A stretch of 64,000 nucleotides of DNA from Pseudorhodoplanes sinuspersici. Lineage in GTDB: Bacteria > Pseudomonadota > Alphaproteobacteria > Rhizobiales > Xanthobacteraceae. Shown in pieces: positions 55,153 through 63,557 of the stretch. The translations under genes were made by a program, and so were the position numbers. The stretch covers positions 372,001 through 436,000 of the forward strand of contig NZ_CP021112.1 in assembly GCF_002119765.1 (NCBI RefSeq), read 5' to 3'. The notes below the pieces were generated by a model, which made no database searches, was not told the origin of the DNA, and saw only the letters and a list, made by a program, of their open reading frames with translations. How positions within the stretch are numbered: the first letter of the stretch is position 1; the number at the start of each line of letters is the position of its first letter.

Positions 55153-56121
55153 TCACTCCGAAATCGTCGCCCCCGAAATTCGGATCACATCAGCCCATTT
55201 CTCAGTTTCCTTTTTGAGAAATTTCGCAAAGTCATCGCCTGTTAGATCGCCAACTGGCGATCCCATTCCCTCAAATTTCTTCTGTACATCCGGACGAGCG
55301 AGGGTCTTCTTCACATCGGCTATGACCTTGGCAACCACGTCGGTGGGTGTACCAGCCGGAGCAAATAACCCGAACCATGACGAAGCCTCGAAGTCCGGCA
55401 TGCCGGCTTCAGCAAAGGTCGGCACGTCCGGCAGTGATGGCAGCCGCTGCGGACTCGCAACGGCAAGCGCACGCACGGTGCCAGATTGCACATGCGGAAT
55501 AACGGTCGGCAGATTGTCGAACAGGATCGGCACATGCCCTGCAATCAGATCATTCATCGCGGGCGCTGCACCACGGTAAGGTATGTGCGACAGCCGCACA
55601 TTCGTCATCTTCTTGAACAGCTCGGCGGCCAAGTGGTGCGTGGAGCCGACGCCCGAAGAAGCGAAATTCATTTGGCCATTCTTTTCCTTCGCGAGCGCAA
55701 TCAGCTCGCGGACGTTTGTCGCTGGCACCTTCGGATTGACGAGCAAGACGATCGGCACTGTCGCGACCAGCGCGATCGGGCTGAAGTCTTTCGTCGGCGC
55801 AAACGGCAGCTTCTTGTACAGAGATGGGTTAATGGTCAACGGCCCAGGCGAGGTCAGTAGAAAGGTGTAACCGTCGGCGGCAGACGTCGCCGCAGCCTGC
55901 GTGCCGATGTTGCCGCCTCCCCCGGCCCTGTTCTCAACCACCACACCATGCGGCCAAATCTCCGCCAGCGCTTGCCCCAGCGTGCGCGCCGCGCCGTCAT
56001 TCGAGCCCCCAGCCGGGTTCGGCACAATGAAACGGACTGGTCTGTCCGGAAAAGTCTGCGCCTGCACCGTCGTTGCGGCCAGCATAAGCGCCAGCACGCA
56101 TAGCGTGACAGCCTTCTTCAT
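55153..56121 (-). CDS. Bug-family binding protein of the dioxygenase cluster
   Basis: A 322-residue TctC/Bug protein with a signal peptide (MKKAVTLCVLALMLAATTVQ, then AQTFPDRPVRFIVP). PAGGSNDGAARTLGQALAE, NRAGGGGNIGTQAAAT and HIPYRGAAPAMNDLIAGHVP are family pocket segments. ATG 56121 has GGGAGG at proper spacing, while the ATG two codons earlier abuts it. As last gene of the cluster it could bind the aromatic acid degraded by the dioxygenase, as TphC does for terephthalate. This is inference. Confidence 0.87.
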   Translation of the reverse strand: MKKAVTLCVLALMLAATTVQAQTFPDRPVRFIVPNPAGGSNDGAARTLGQALAEIWPHGVVVENRAGGGGNIGTQAAATSAADGYTFLLTSPGPLTINPSLYKKLPFAPTKDFSPIALVATVPIVLLVNPKVPATNVRELIALAKEKNGQMNFASSGVGSTHHLAAELFKKMTNVRLSHIPYRGAAPAMNDLIAGHVPILFDNLPTVIPHVQSGTVRALAVASPQRLPSLPDVPTFAEAGMPDFEASSWFGLFAPAGTPTDVVAKVIADVKKTLARPDVQKKFEGMGSPVGDLTGDDFAKFLKKETEKWADVIRISGATISE

Positions 56122-56181
56122 CCTCATCCTCCCTATCGCGCGCCGGTTTGGCCCGGCTTCTGCGTATTGTGAATGCTTCAG

Positions 56182-56592
56182 TCAGGGCTGTTTCCAGGGC
56201 AGCCCCGCAAATTTCCAACCCTCACGCGTACTCCGATGGCCCCGCTCATCGACGGGACCTTCGAACCCACCCGCGATAGAATAGGCGTGTCGATACCCGG
56301 CAGCGGCCGCTGCACGTGCCGCAGCAAGACTGCGCCCGCCGCTGCGGCACAGGAAAAGCAGCATGTCATCCGGTGACGCCGATGCTCTCAGCTGATCGAT
56401 GAAGCCTTCATTGACCGTCATTGTCGGAAAGACGTGCCAGCAGATTTTCAGGAGCGGCTTGCTGGTGCCGGCGATGTCGGGCTCCCCAACATAAAGCCAT
56501 TCGGGCTCGGTCCGAACATCCACAAGCCTGGCTGACGGTCGATCGACCAGCGCATGCCAAGCCTGTTCCGGTGTCAATTCATCCGCGTGCAT
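56182..56592 (-). CDS. Rhodanese-like domain protein
   Basis: A 136-residue single rhodanese domain. ARLVDVRTEPEWLYVGEPDI is the typical N-terminal motif, and the active-site loop LFLCRSGGRSLAAA has the catalytic Cys. AGGFEGPVDERGHRS follows. It transfers sulfur or senses sulfane species. Its place between a dioxygenase and a binding protein is unusual. It may protect or build the Fe-S cluster, which is speculation. Confidence 0.85.
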   Translation of the reverse strand: MHADELTPEQAWHALVDRPSARLVDVRTEPEWLYVGEPDIAGTSKPLLKICWHVFPTMTVNEGFIDQLRASASPDDMLLFLCRSGGRSLAAARAAAAAGYRHAYSIAGGFEGPVDERGHRSTREGWKFAGLPWKQP

Positions 56593-56615
56593 CGCGCGCC
56601 ATGCTCCGCGGTTTG

Positions 56616-57122
56616 CTAGATCGGAACAACCATCAGGATGTCGATCTGCCGCGAATCCAGCACGACGATGCGCTCCTGAAATTTGGCAACACCTTTCTCG
56701 ACGACGATGACATCGAGATATCGGCCCGTCGCGAATGGCTCGGCTCGTCCGTCCTGCATGATACGGGCGACCTGAAAGTTGCAGCGCGCATTATAAGTGC
56801 CTTGCGTCGCGCCCATCGCGAACAGCGGTCGATTGACCATATGATTGTAGCTGTGCGGTTCGAATATATTCGCGGTATGGAACGCCTTCACGCGATCCGC
56901 CATCATACCGCGACCGACACAGCGGATGATTCCGATTGGAAGGCCGGCGTCGTAATTCTCCTTGGTCGTGAGATGATACATCCCTGACTCGGTGAAGAAT
57001 TGCGGCCAGCGCTCGATGTCCTCGTCATCGAGCGCGTAGGCATAGTCGAAGATGAGATCCTCAAGAATTTCCCGAAGGGCCGGATCGAACTGCTCTGCGC
57101 CGCGGCTTGCAATCTTGTTCAT
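56616..57122 (-). CDS. Ring-hydroxylating dioxygenase beta subunit
   Basis: A 168-residue protein of the SnoaL-like/RHD beta family. DLIFDYAYALDDEDIERWPQ (with FFTESGMYHL), HSYNHMVNRPLFAMGATQGT and ARCNFQVARIMQDG fit small subunits of aromatic dioxygenases. It forms the trimeric base of an alpha3beta3 hexamer. GAGGAG precedes ATG 57122. It lies 10 nt after the alpha gene stop. Confidence 0.88.
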   Translation of the reverse strand: MNKIASRGAEQFDPALREILEDLIFDYAYALDDEDIERWPQFFTESGMYHLTTKENYDAGLPIGIIRCVGRGMMADRVKAFHTANIFEPHSYNHMVNRPLFAMGATQGTYNARCNFQVARIMQDGRAEPFATGRYLDVIVVEKGVAKFQERIVVLDSRQIDILMVVPI

Positions 57123-57132
57123 CTGCCGCTCC

Positions 57133-58416
57133 TCAGAATCCCATAATTCCGCGATAGCCCTGCCAGAAGCCGCGAACCGCGGTCTCCGTGGCGCGTGACT
57201 GCTTTTCCGACGCGACCTGCCGTCCGCCCATCTCCATGAACGAGGCCGATTGCGGACTTGTCCGCGTTCCACGTTGAACGAACTCATTGATGCAGCCATC
57301 TTCGAGCGAGACGAGGCCAGCGGCGCCGGTCAGATTGCTCTGCATGACACGCATATTCGACTGCTCTTCGGAATCGCGCTCGTAGCCGAGGTAAATCCAG
57401 AACAACTCGGTCTTGTCGACACCGCGCGGAGCAAAAAATCGGATCGCCAGCGAGTTCAGCGTGAATTGCACGCACAGATTGGGGAAGATGGTCTGGATGC
57501 TGTGCGTGATGCCGTCGTCGAATTCCTCCCATGCCTCCAGCAAGCCCGGCCCCTCCAATGCCGAGTCGTAGTTGGCAGAATGCACCTTCGACTGAGCGTA
57601 TTCTTCCGCCTCGGTCATCTTGGCGCGACGTGCAAAACTGATGTGGTGCCACTTGCGATCCGACAAGATGATGCCGCCGTCCATATCGAGCCGGTTGACC
57701 TTGAAGGTCGTGTAGAACGTGTGCAGCAGCGTCGCGTGATAGGAATCGCGCAGATTTTCGGCGTAGAGCTTCCAATTGTTATGGATGATCTGGCTATGGG
57801 TGCCGAGGACGCGCAACGGGCGACCGAGGTTGCGCTTGATGAAGTTCGCCATTTCGTCACCGAGATAGCTTTCCACCCCGCCGATATCGTCGGCGAAGGT
57901 GCCAAACACCATGCCGCAAAAGATCTCCACTTTGAGCGGCTGCAGGCGATGGTTCTCAACCTTGAAATCGGCGGGCATCCCGCCATGGCCGCGAATACCG
58001 TTGCGAAATGCAACGCCTTTCAGGCGGCCATCGAGTTCATAGTTCCAGGCGTGATATACACAATTGAGAGTGGCGACATTGTCCTTCTTCTTCAGGCAAA
58101 CCAGCGCACCCTTATGTGCGCAACGGTTGACCAACGCGTGTATCTTGCCCTCGCGGTGGCGCGTGACAACGACCGGGATTTCGCCAACCGTTGTCGTGCG
58201 ATAATCGCCCGGATTGGGAATCTCCACTTCGAGGCAGAGAAAGCTCCAGACCGGACCGCGGAAAATCCGTGCCTGCTCCAGTGCATAAATCTCCGGATCG
58301 GAAAACAAGCGATACGGCGCCCTTGTGACGCCCTCGGCAGGCCATTCAAACGGTTCGGACAGGGGCGCGGTCGGGTTTGCCGAAGCTGTGGCAGATTGCG
58401 GCGAAGCAGCAGACAT
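57133..58416 (-). CDS. Rieske-type ring-hydroxylating dioxygenase alpha subunit
   Basis: A 427-residue oxygenase. The Rieske centre is intact: RCAHKGALVC and LNCVYHAWNYELDG give CxH and CxxH. The mononuclear iron site is in ENLRDSYHATLLHTFY with a later Asp (about 370). Substrates of close family types are benzoate, anthranilate or terephthalate. The exact one cannot be told. AAGGA precedes ATG 58416. No ferredoxin or reductase gene is present in the cluster, so electrons must come from elsewhere. A perfect LysR-type palindrome lies about 100 nt upstream. Confidence 0.93.
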   Translation of the reverse strand: MSAASPQSATASANPTAPLSEPFEWPAEGVTRAPYRLFSDPEIYALEQARIFRGPVWSFLCLEVEIPNPGDYRTTTVGEIPVVVTRHREGKIHALVNRCAHKGALVCLKKKDNVATLNCVYHAWNYELDGRLKGVAFRNGIRGHGGMPADFKVENHRLQPLKVEIFCGMVFGTFADDIGGVESYLGDEMANFIKRNLGRPLRVLGTHSQIIHNNWKLYAENLRDSYHATLLHTFYTTFKVNRLDMDGGIILSDRKWHHISFARRAKMTEAEEYAQSKVHSANYDSALEGPGLLEAWEEFDDGITHSIQTIFPNLCVQFTLNSLAIRFFAPRGVDKTELFWIYLGYERDSEEQSNMRVMQSNLTGAAGLVSLEDGCINEFVQRGTRTSPQSASFMEMGGRQVASEKQSRATETAVRGFWQGYRGIMGF

Positions 58417-58512
58417 AGCGTTTCCTTCTAATCGCCGGCGTGATGCCGCCCGGCTCTTTAGAAACGCTATCAACGGGGGATTGAGTGAGCCAATAACGGC
58501 TCAAGGCAAATA

Positions 58513-58529
58513 AATAAGTTTTACTTATT
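58513..58529. promoter_or_regulatory. LysR-type operator palindrome upstream of the dioxygenase genes
   Basis: AATAAGTTTTACTTATT is a perfect 7-3-7 palindrome containing a T-N11-A box. It lies in the short gap between the LysR stop (58545) and the alpha-subunit start (58416), in DNA much more AT-rich than its surroundings. Confidence 0.7.
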
Positions 58530-58544
58530 ACCAATTCCCGCCGG

Positions 58545-59441
58545 TTAGCGCCCACGCAATGTCCGCCTGACTTTTTCGACGAATGAAACGACGGCTGGCG
58601 CGGGCTCCGATTTGCGAAAAACGAGAGCGAGATTAGACATCTCCTGGATGTTGGCCAGCGGCCGGTAAACGATGTCCGGGATCGGCAACGTGCCGAGCGA
58701 CTTTGGTACAAAGGCAACGCCGAGACCGGCACCGACAAGACTTGCGATCGCCGCAAATTGTTGTGCGCGTTGGGTGATACGCGGCACGAACTGGTTCTTG
58801 CGACAGATATCCTCGACCTGCGCATGGAAGCCGACGCCTTCCATGTAACGCATCGCGATGAAGGATTCCTCCGCCAGCTCTGCGATCGGAATGGCGCGCC
58901 GCTTGGCAAGCCGATGCTCCGCCGGTATCGCGACGATGATCGGCTCGCTGAGTAATGTGAGCGACGTCAGGCCGACGGGCCATTGTTTCACCGGGAGCCG
59001 CAGGAAGCCGATATCGAGGTGCCCGCTTTGCAGATCATCGAGCTGCTGGCGGATGCCCAGCTCATGCAAATGAAGATCAACATTGGGATTGGTTTTGCGA
59101 TAGGCCGAGATCGTGCGGCTGAGAATTCCCGAGAACGCGGCCGACCCGACATAGCCGATTTCGATCAGCCCCTTCTCGCCGCGACCGGCTTGGCGAGCGA
59201 TCAGTTCGGTTCGCTCGGCCTGTTGCAAAGTCCGAAGCGCCTGTTCGAGGGTCAATCGCCCCGCGACCGTCAGTTGGACCGACCGCTTGGTGCGGTGGAA
59301 CAGGCGTACGCCGAGCTCACGCTCGAGGTGCTGAATGTGCTGAGTGAGCGCCGGTTGAGCAATGCCGAGACGCTCCGCAGCACGACTAAAGTGCAGTTCC
59401 TCAGCCAGAACCGCCAAGCATCTAAGATGACGAAGTTCCAC
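58545..59441 (-). CDS. LysR-family regulator of the dioxygenase cluster
   Basis: A 298-residue LTTR. The N-terminal helix-turn-helix is typical (LAEELHFSRAAERLGIAQPA, LTQHIQHLERELGVRLFHRT). The effector domain starts GLIEIGYVGSAAFSGILSRT and fits the CatR/BenM-like subgroup that senses aromatic metabolites. It starts at GTG 59441. Unusually, it is transcribed in the same direction as the alpha gene rather than divergently, with the operator after its stop. Confidence 0.92.
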   Translation of the reverse strand: MELRHLRCLAVLAEELHFSRAAERLGIAQPALTQHIQHLERELGVRLFHRTKRSVQLTVAGRLTLEQALRTLQQAERTELIARQAGRGEKGLIEIGYVGSAAFSGILSRTISAYRKTNPNVDLHLHELGIRQQLDDLQSGHLDIGFLRLPVKQWPVGLTSLTLLSEPIIVAIPAEHRLAKRRAIPIAELAEESFIAMRYMEGVGFHAQVEDICRKNQFVPRITQRAQQFAAIASLVGAGLGVAFVPKSLGTLPIPDIVYRPLANIQEMSNLALVFRKSEPAPAVVSFVEKVRRTLRGR

Positions 59442-59774
59442 AATGGCTATCTATTACACTTTCGCACTAACAATCCAAGGAAAGCCTTACGCGTGGTGAA
59501 GAAAACATTTGATATGCAAATTTATACGCACTCACGATGCTGATGGAATTTTATCAGATATCCGTTCAGTGATCATAACTCGTGGAAGGTCAGTATTCGC
59601 ACGCGGGAGTGACGGCATCAACGACGCCTCACATATGAGAAGAGAGACTTTTCTCAGAAATCGCGCTACCAACTCTCCTAAGCTGGCGATTGCATTGAAC
59701 CAAGGCGCGACATAGGGACCACACCATTTCGAGCATTTGACATGCTGGCGTCTTCCCTCCTCTGCAGCCTGCAT
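59442..59774. other. 333-nt gap; no gene seen
   Basis: AT-richer DNA between the LysR start and the decayed monooxygenase gene. It must include the LysR promoter. No frame or structure could be supported. Confidence 0.5.
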
Positions 59775-60588
59775 TTACTCGATCAAGTCTTCTATTTCGG
59801 CTTTGATCAGCAGCGCTGTTGCTTTTGAGTAAAAGCGACACATCGTAAAAGTGCCGCCCGCGATATAGAGCCCCGGCTGCGCGGTGTGCACCCACATGTT
59901 GCGGAGTCCATTGTCCGTGCCCAATCCCCAGAGCGGTCCTACACTTTCAGCCATTTCAGTGCCAAACAGGCTTTCGACAGCTTGTTGAAGGGCCGATAAC
60001 TGGTGCCAAGAACTATGAGGTCGGTCTTTAGTTCTTCCCGTCAGTGAAGACCACCCCACTCTACAAGCCTTTCAATTTCGACCCCGGGGTTGAGTTTTTA
60101 TCTTGCCTTCAATGATAAGCTCGGATGCCCCACATCGACGTAGCACCCTCCAAGATAGCGGACGAGTTTCAAGAAGAAGCCTGTTTCATCCTCTCCGTTG
60201 TCGAGCTTGACTCCTACGTTTTCTAGTCCCTGTAACAACTCCCGGTCGGCCTCCGCCATCTTCTTGCTGAGCGGGCCACGCAGTCTTCGCAAAAGATCGT
60301 GTGGCACGGATGCCACCATCAGATCCATGTCTCCGACTGGACGAACCCCTCATTATTTCGATAGGCAGGACACGCGATCGCTGACTGATCAACTGACGAC
60401 CGTAGTAAAGAACGCTGAATCATAGTGACGTCCGCGCCTCGCAAGTAGGCCTCCTGCGCAATATCGTGAGCACTGGTACCTGATCCAACTACCAGGACAG
60501 TTTTTCCTGCAACGTCAACGTCGCTACCGTGCTCGCGAAAAGTAATAAAATAGGCTAACATAAGCGTACAATTGCCGAATACACGCAT
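59775..60588 (-). pseudogene. Decayed flavin-containing / Baeyer-Villiger-type monooxygenase
   Basis: Three consecutive minus-strand pieces in different frames together cover the C-terminal half of a FAD/NADPH monooxygenase. They are VAGKTVLVVGSGTSAHDIAQ (NADPH site, about 60500), SVPHDLLRRLRGPLSKKMAE with FLKLVRYLGGCYVDVG (about 60320-60130), and SVGPLWGLGTDNGLRNMWVH then AGGTFTMCRFYSKA (about 59960-59800). Frameshifts occur near 60320, 60120 and between 60060 and 60110. The FAD-binding N-terminus is absent, and upstream DNA has no homology. Confidence 0.8.
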
Positions 60589-60757
60589 CTCAACTGCTAT
60601 GAGATAGTGGTCTCAATCGCCACACAAAAACCGTGCCACCTTTGCAAGAGGACGCACGGTTCTGCAGTGCAGATCACGATTGACACTTCTTTGCTTCTGT
60701 CAATCAACTCCAATAACGTCATTCTATTCGAGCGCCGAGCCACGATGAGCCCCGCTT

Positions 60758-61441
60758 CTAGGGAACGTAGTTGTTGTGACCAACCCTGCGCATGTATTGA
60801 ATTGTCTCCTCCAACGAGACGACATCGGCATACTTCGCGTTGAGATCGAACAGGCTTTGATCATGAGCTTTCTTTGAACGATCTCCTACCGCTTCGCTCA
60901 CCACCATTGGACGAAAGCCGCTTTGGACAGAGTCAACGGCCGTCGCCCGAACACAACCACTTGTCGAGCAACCGGCAATAATTAGAGTGTCCACTCCCTG
61001 GCTGGTCAGCCGCGGAGCAAGATCTGTTCCGAAAAAGCAAGACGAGTATTTCTTTAGGAGCATGCCATCCGATGCACGCACATCTAGACGTTCGTCAATT
61101 TCGTGCCCATTGGTACCTGCAGCCAAGTCGGCTATTCCCCTCATTTTTAGGCGCCAAATACCGGCATCGCGATTGTCCGTCTCGTCATATCGGACAGTAG
61201 AGAAAATCACAGGAAACTTTCGATCGTGAGCGACCGCCAACAACTTCTGCGTCGCAACGATTTGCTCACTAAGATCAGATCCTAGCGGCCTACCCGGATC
61301 AGTGAACGCTCTAATAATGTCGATAACAATCAGCGCCGGATGAGATCCAAACCCAATTCTCATACCGAAGCCCCGTCTGGCGAAGATTTCCTCCTCGTTA
61401 TCTGTGCTCAAGCGAATCTCCTCCGTCGTCGATCGGCTCAT
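60758..61441 (-). CDS. Isochorismatase-family amidohydrolase
   Basis: A 227-residue cysteine hydrolase. EEIFARRGFGMRIGFGSHPA and IVIDIIRAFTDPGRPLG give the catalytic Asp. LLKKYSSCFFGTDL has the Lys, and IIAGCSTSGCVRATAVDSV holds the nucleophile Cys. The N-terminal extension and SEAVGDRSKKAHDQSLFDLN resemble N-carbamoylsarcosine amidase and maleamate amidase relatives rather than true isochorismatases. It lies at the end of the lower-GC catabolic cluster. A later ATG at 61363 is less likely. Confidence 0.87.
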   Translation of the reverse strand: MSRSTTEEIRLSTDNEEEIFARRGFGMRIGFGSHPALIVIDIIRAFTDPGRPLGSDLSEQIVATQKLLAVAHDRKFPVIFSTVRYDETDNRDAGIWRLKMRGIADLAAGTNGHEIDERLDVRASDGMLLKKYSSCFFGTDLAPRLTSQGVDTLIIAGCSTSGCVRATAVDSVQSGFRPMVVSEAVGDRSKKAHDQSLFDLNAKYADVVSLEETIQYMRRVGHNNYVP

Positions 61442-61663
61442 TTTATGCGAACACCATAACTTCTCTAATGCGCCCCCGCGCAATGGCTGAAATCAATGCC
61501 AAGAGCGCGCATTGAACCTATACCCTCTCATGGAGAGCCGATCGACTTTAACGTTGTCGATCACACGGCTCTACTATGTCCTCTTTCTTGCTCCGGCAAC
61601 AATCGCTCAGTTCTGCGCTCTTACGCGCAGAACCTCCAAGGAACTCACTCGGTTCTACAAGCA

Positions 61664-62284
61664 TCAGGCAGCGGCCGCCGACCTCCTTAGCGTAGCAAAA
61701 TCGACGACTTGTCGTCCGACAATATGAAGTTGAGCTTCAATCGTCGAGTCTACGCACCGCCCATTGAAATCGAACGGCGCATTAACGGTGTTTATGACCA
61801 CACCCATGGGAGTCGGCCAACCGCGCAGCGAATGCACAATTGAACGCATGGCGGCCAGCGTCTGACCGCCAGCTTGCCAACCTGCGCAAGTCACGACACA
61901 GCCAACTGCAATCCCATCAAGATAAGTGCGCTCGGCTTGGCGAAGATCTTCTGTGTAATCAATCGCGTTCTTCACGAGACCCGAAATTGACCCGTGATAA
62001 GCGGGCGACGCTAGTATTAGCCCATCACACCGCTTTAATGCCTCAACCAGCCTTAGTGAGGCATCGCTTCGCTCGCCTTTCTCCGGCGCATAGATTGGCA
62101 CATCGAGAGCAGGGCCTGCGAAAATCTCAGTATCGGCACCCTGCTTGCTTGCCGCCTCAAGCGCTAAGCGCAGCGCGTTCTCGGTGCTTGAGCCAGGCCG
62201 CGCTGTCCCTCCAAGTCCAACTATCAGCGGCCGAGCACTGCTATTAGACCGTCCGCCCAGGTATAGGGTATTATCGGAGTTCAT
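61664..62284 (-). CDS. NADPH-dependent FMN reductase
   Basis: A 206-residue flavodoxin-fold protein. PLIVGLGGTARPGSSTENAL is the FMN phosphate loop, ILASPAYHGSISGLVKNAID the second flavin loop. Such enzymes reduce FMN to supply two-component monooxygenases. Its start lies 16 nt after the end of the luciferase-like gene, so it very likely feeds that enzyme. Confidence 0.88.
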   Translation of the reverse strand: MNSDNTLYLGGRSNSSARPLIVGLGGTARPGSSTENALRLALEAASKQGADTEIFAGPALDVPIYAPEKGERSDASLRLVEALKRCDGLILASPAYHGSISGLVKNAIDYTEDLRQAERTYLDGIAVGCVVTCAGWQAGGQTLAAMRSIVHSLRGWPTPMGVVINTVNAPFDFNGRCVDSTIEAQLHIVGRQVVDFATLRRSAAAA

Positions 62285-62300
62285 TGCTGCTCCACAGTAT

Positions 62301-63536
62301 CTAGGTTTGGGCAACCAAGGCTGATTCCTCGAAGCGCTTTACCAATTCCTCTGTCTGGCCGCCCTTGTCGAGTTCAGCCAGGCGCGGAAGCACTTCTTTA
62401 CTGAAGAGAGTCATGCTTTTCGTCGTGTCCTCATGACTCAGCACTCCTCCGTGCATCATTGCGAGCAGATGACCAAATCCGCCAACATAGTCATACAACT
62501 CGCGTATCTGCTCGAACACTTGGTCGGGCGTTCCCGCAAACACTGCACCTGCCTTTATCAGTTCAGGTATCGACGCCGTCGAATATCGAACAGGATTTCC
62601 GTCTCGGTCTGTCTGGAATGCAGATCCTGTGATCCCTTGTTGTCCGCGCCTCACCTCCGCCACCCTTGCCGCGACAGGCTGATAACCAGGCGGGTTTCCG
62701 AAAGATGGATGAACAATTCCAGTTGTATCCAAGTAGCCCTTTACCTGTCGCGCAAAGCGCTGACCCTCTTCCTCAGTGTCGCCAACGCCAACTAAAACCA
62801 TGTACCCGAACCGATCCAGCGCTGGAGCCGGTCGACCAAGATCGGCGAGATGTGCACGGTAGGCGCCGAAAATGCTTCTGCCACTTCTCGCATTAATGCC
62901 TGCGGCGACGACATACCCGCGGTCCGCAATGGGTCGCACACTGTGAGGAGAGAACGCCGTAATCCAAATAGGCGGACACGGCTGCTGGAAGGGCCGTGGC
63001 CAGATATTGACGTGCCGGAAATGAAAGTGATTACCCTCCCAATTGAAAGCACCATCATGTGTCGTCAGCGCCTTGACGATTAGGTCGTGCGCCTCCCAGA
63101 ACCGCTCTCCGATGCTGGCAGGATTAACATTTGCAGGCGCAATCTCGGTTGGATATCCCTTTACGAGACCAAGTTCGAGACGCCCCCGCGACACGAGGTC
63201 CACATAGGCGGCCTCTTCCGCAACGAGCACAGGATCATGCCGGACGCCGATCGGCACACCCAACGTAAGCAATCTTGCTCGCTTTGTTTCTCGTGCCAAC
63301 ATTGCCATAGGCAACATTGTTGAGGCAGTAACGCATGTAGGCGTGCTGTGGTGCTCGTTGACCCAGATGTTGAGGCCAAGCTCGTCACACAGCGCCCACT
63401 CATCAATGTACCGATTGATCAGTTCGGCACCGACATTCGGATCAAAATGCTTGTTCGGAAGCGTCACTCGGAGCGACCGTTGGTCCGCGTCCCACGCTTG
63501 TGGGTAGGGGTTCTCGGAAAAATGATAAACTTGCAT
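62301..63536 (-). CDS. Luciferase-like (LLM) flavin-dependent monooxygenase
   Basis: A 411-residue bacterial luciferase-family enzyme. LNIWVNEHHSTPTCVTASTM, LLTLGVPIGVRHDPVLVAEE and GRLELGLVKGYPTEI are the family segments. PIWITAFSPHSVRPIADRG follows. Oxygen and reduced FMN, supplied by the adjacent reductase, would oxidise an unknown substrate. It ends SALVAQT and starts 22 nt downstream of the alpha/beta hydrolase gene. Confidence 0.9.
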   Translation of the reverse strand: MQVYHFSENPYPQAWDADQRSLRVTLPNKHFDPNVGAELINRYIDEWALCDELGLNIWVNEHHSTPTCVTASTMLPMAMLARETKRARLLTLGVPIGVRHDPVLVAEEAAYVDLVSRGRLELGLVKGYPTEIAPANVNPASIGERFWEAHDLIVKALTTHDGAFNWEGNHFHFRHVNIWPRPFQQPCPPIWITAFSPHSVRPIADRGYVVAAGINARSGRSIFGAYRAHLADLGRPAPALDRFGYMVLVGVGDTEEEGQRFARQVKGYLDTTGIVHPSFGNPPGYQPVAARVAEVRRGQQGITGSAFQTDRDGNPVRYSTASIPELIKAGAVFAGTPDQVFEQIRELYDYVGGFGHLLAMMHGGVLSHEDTTKSMTLFSKEVLPRLAELDKGGQTEELVKRFEESALVAQT

Positions 63537-63557
63537 TATTCACCCTCAATCGCACCG

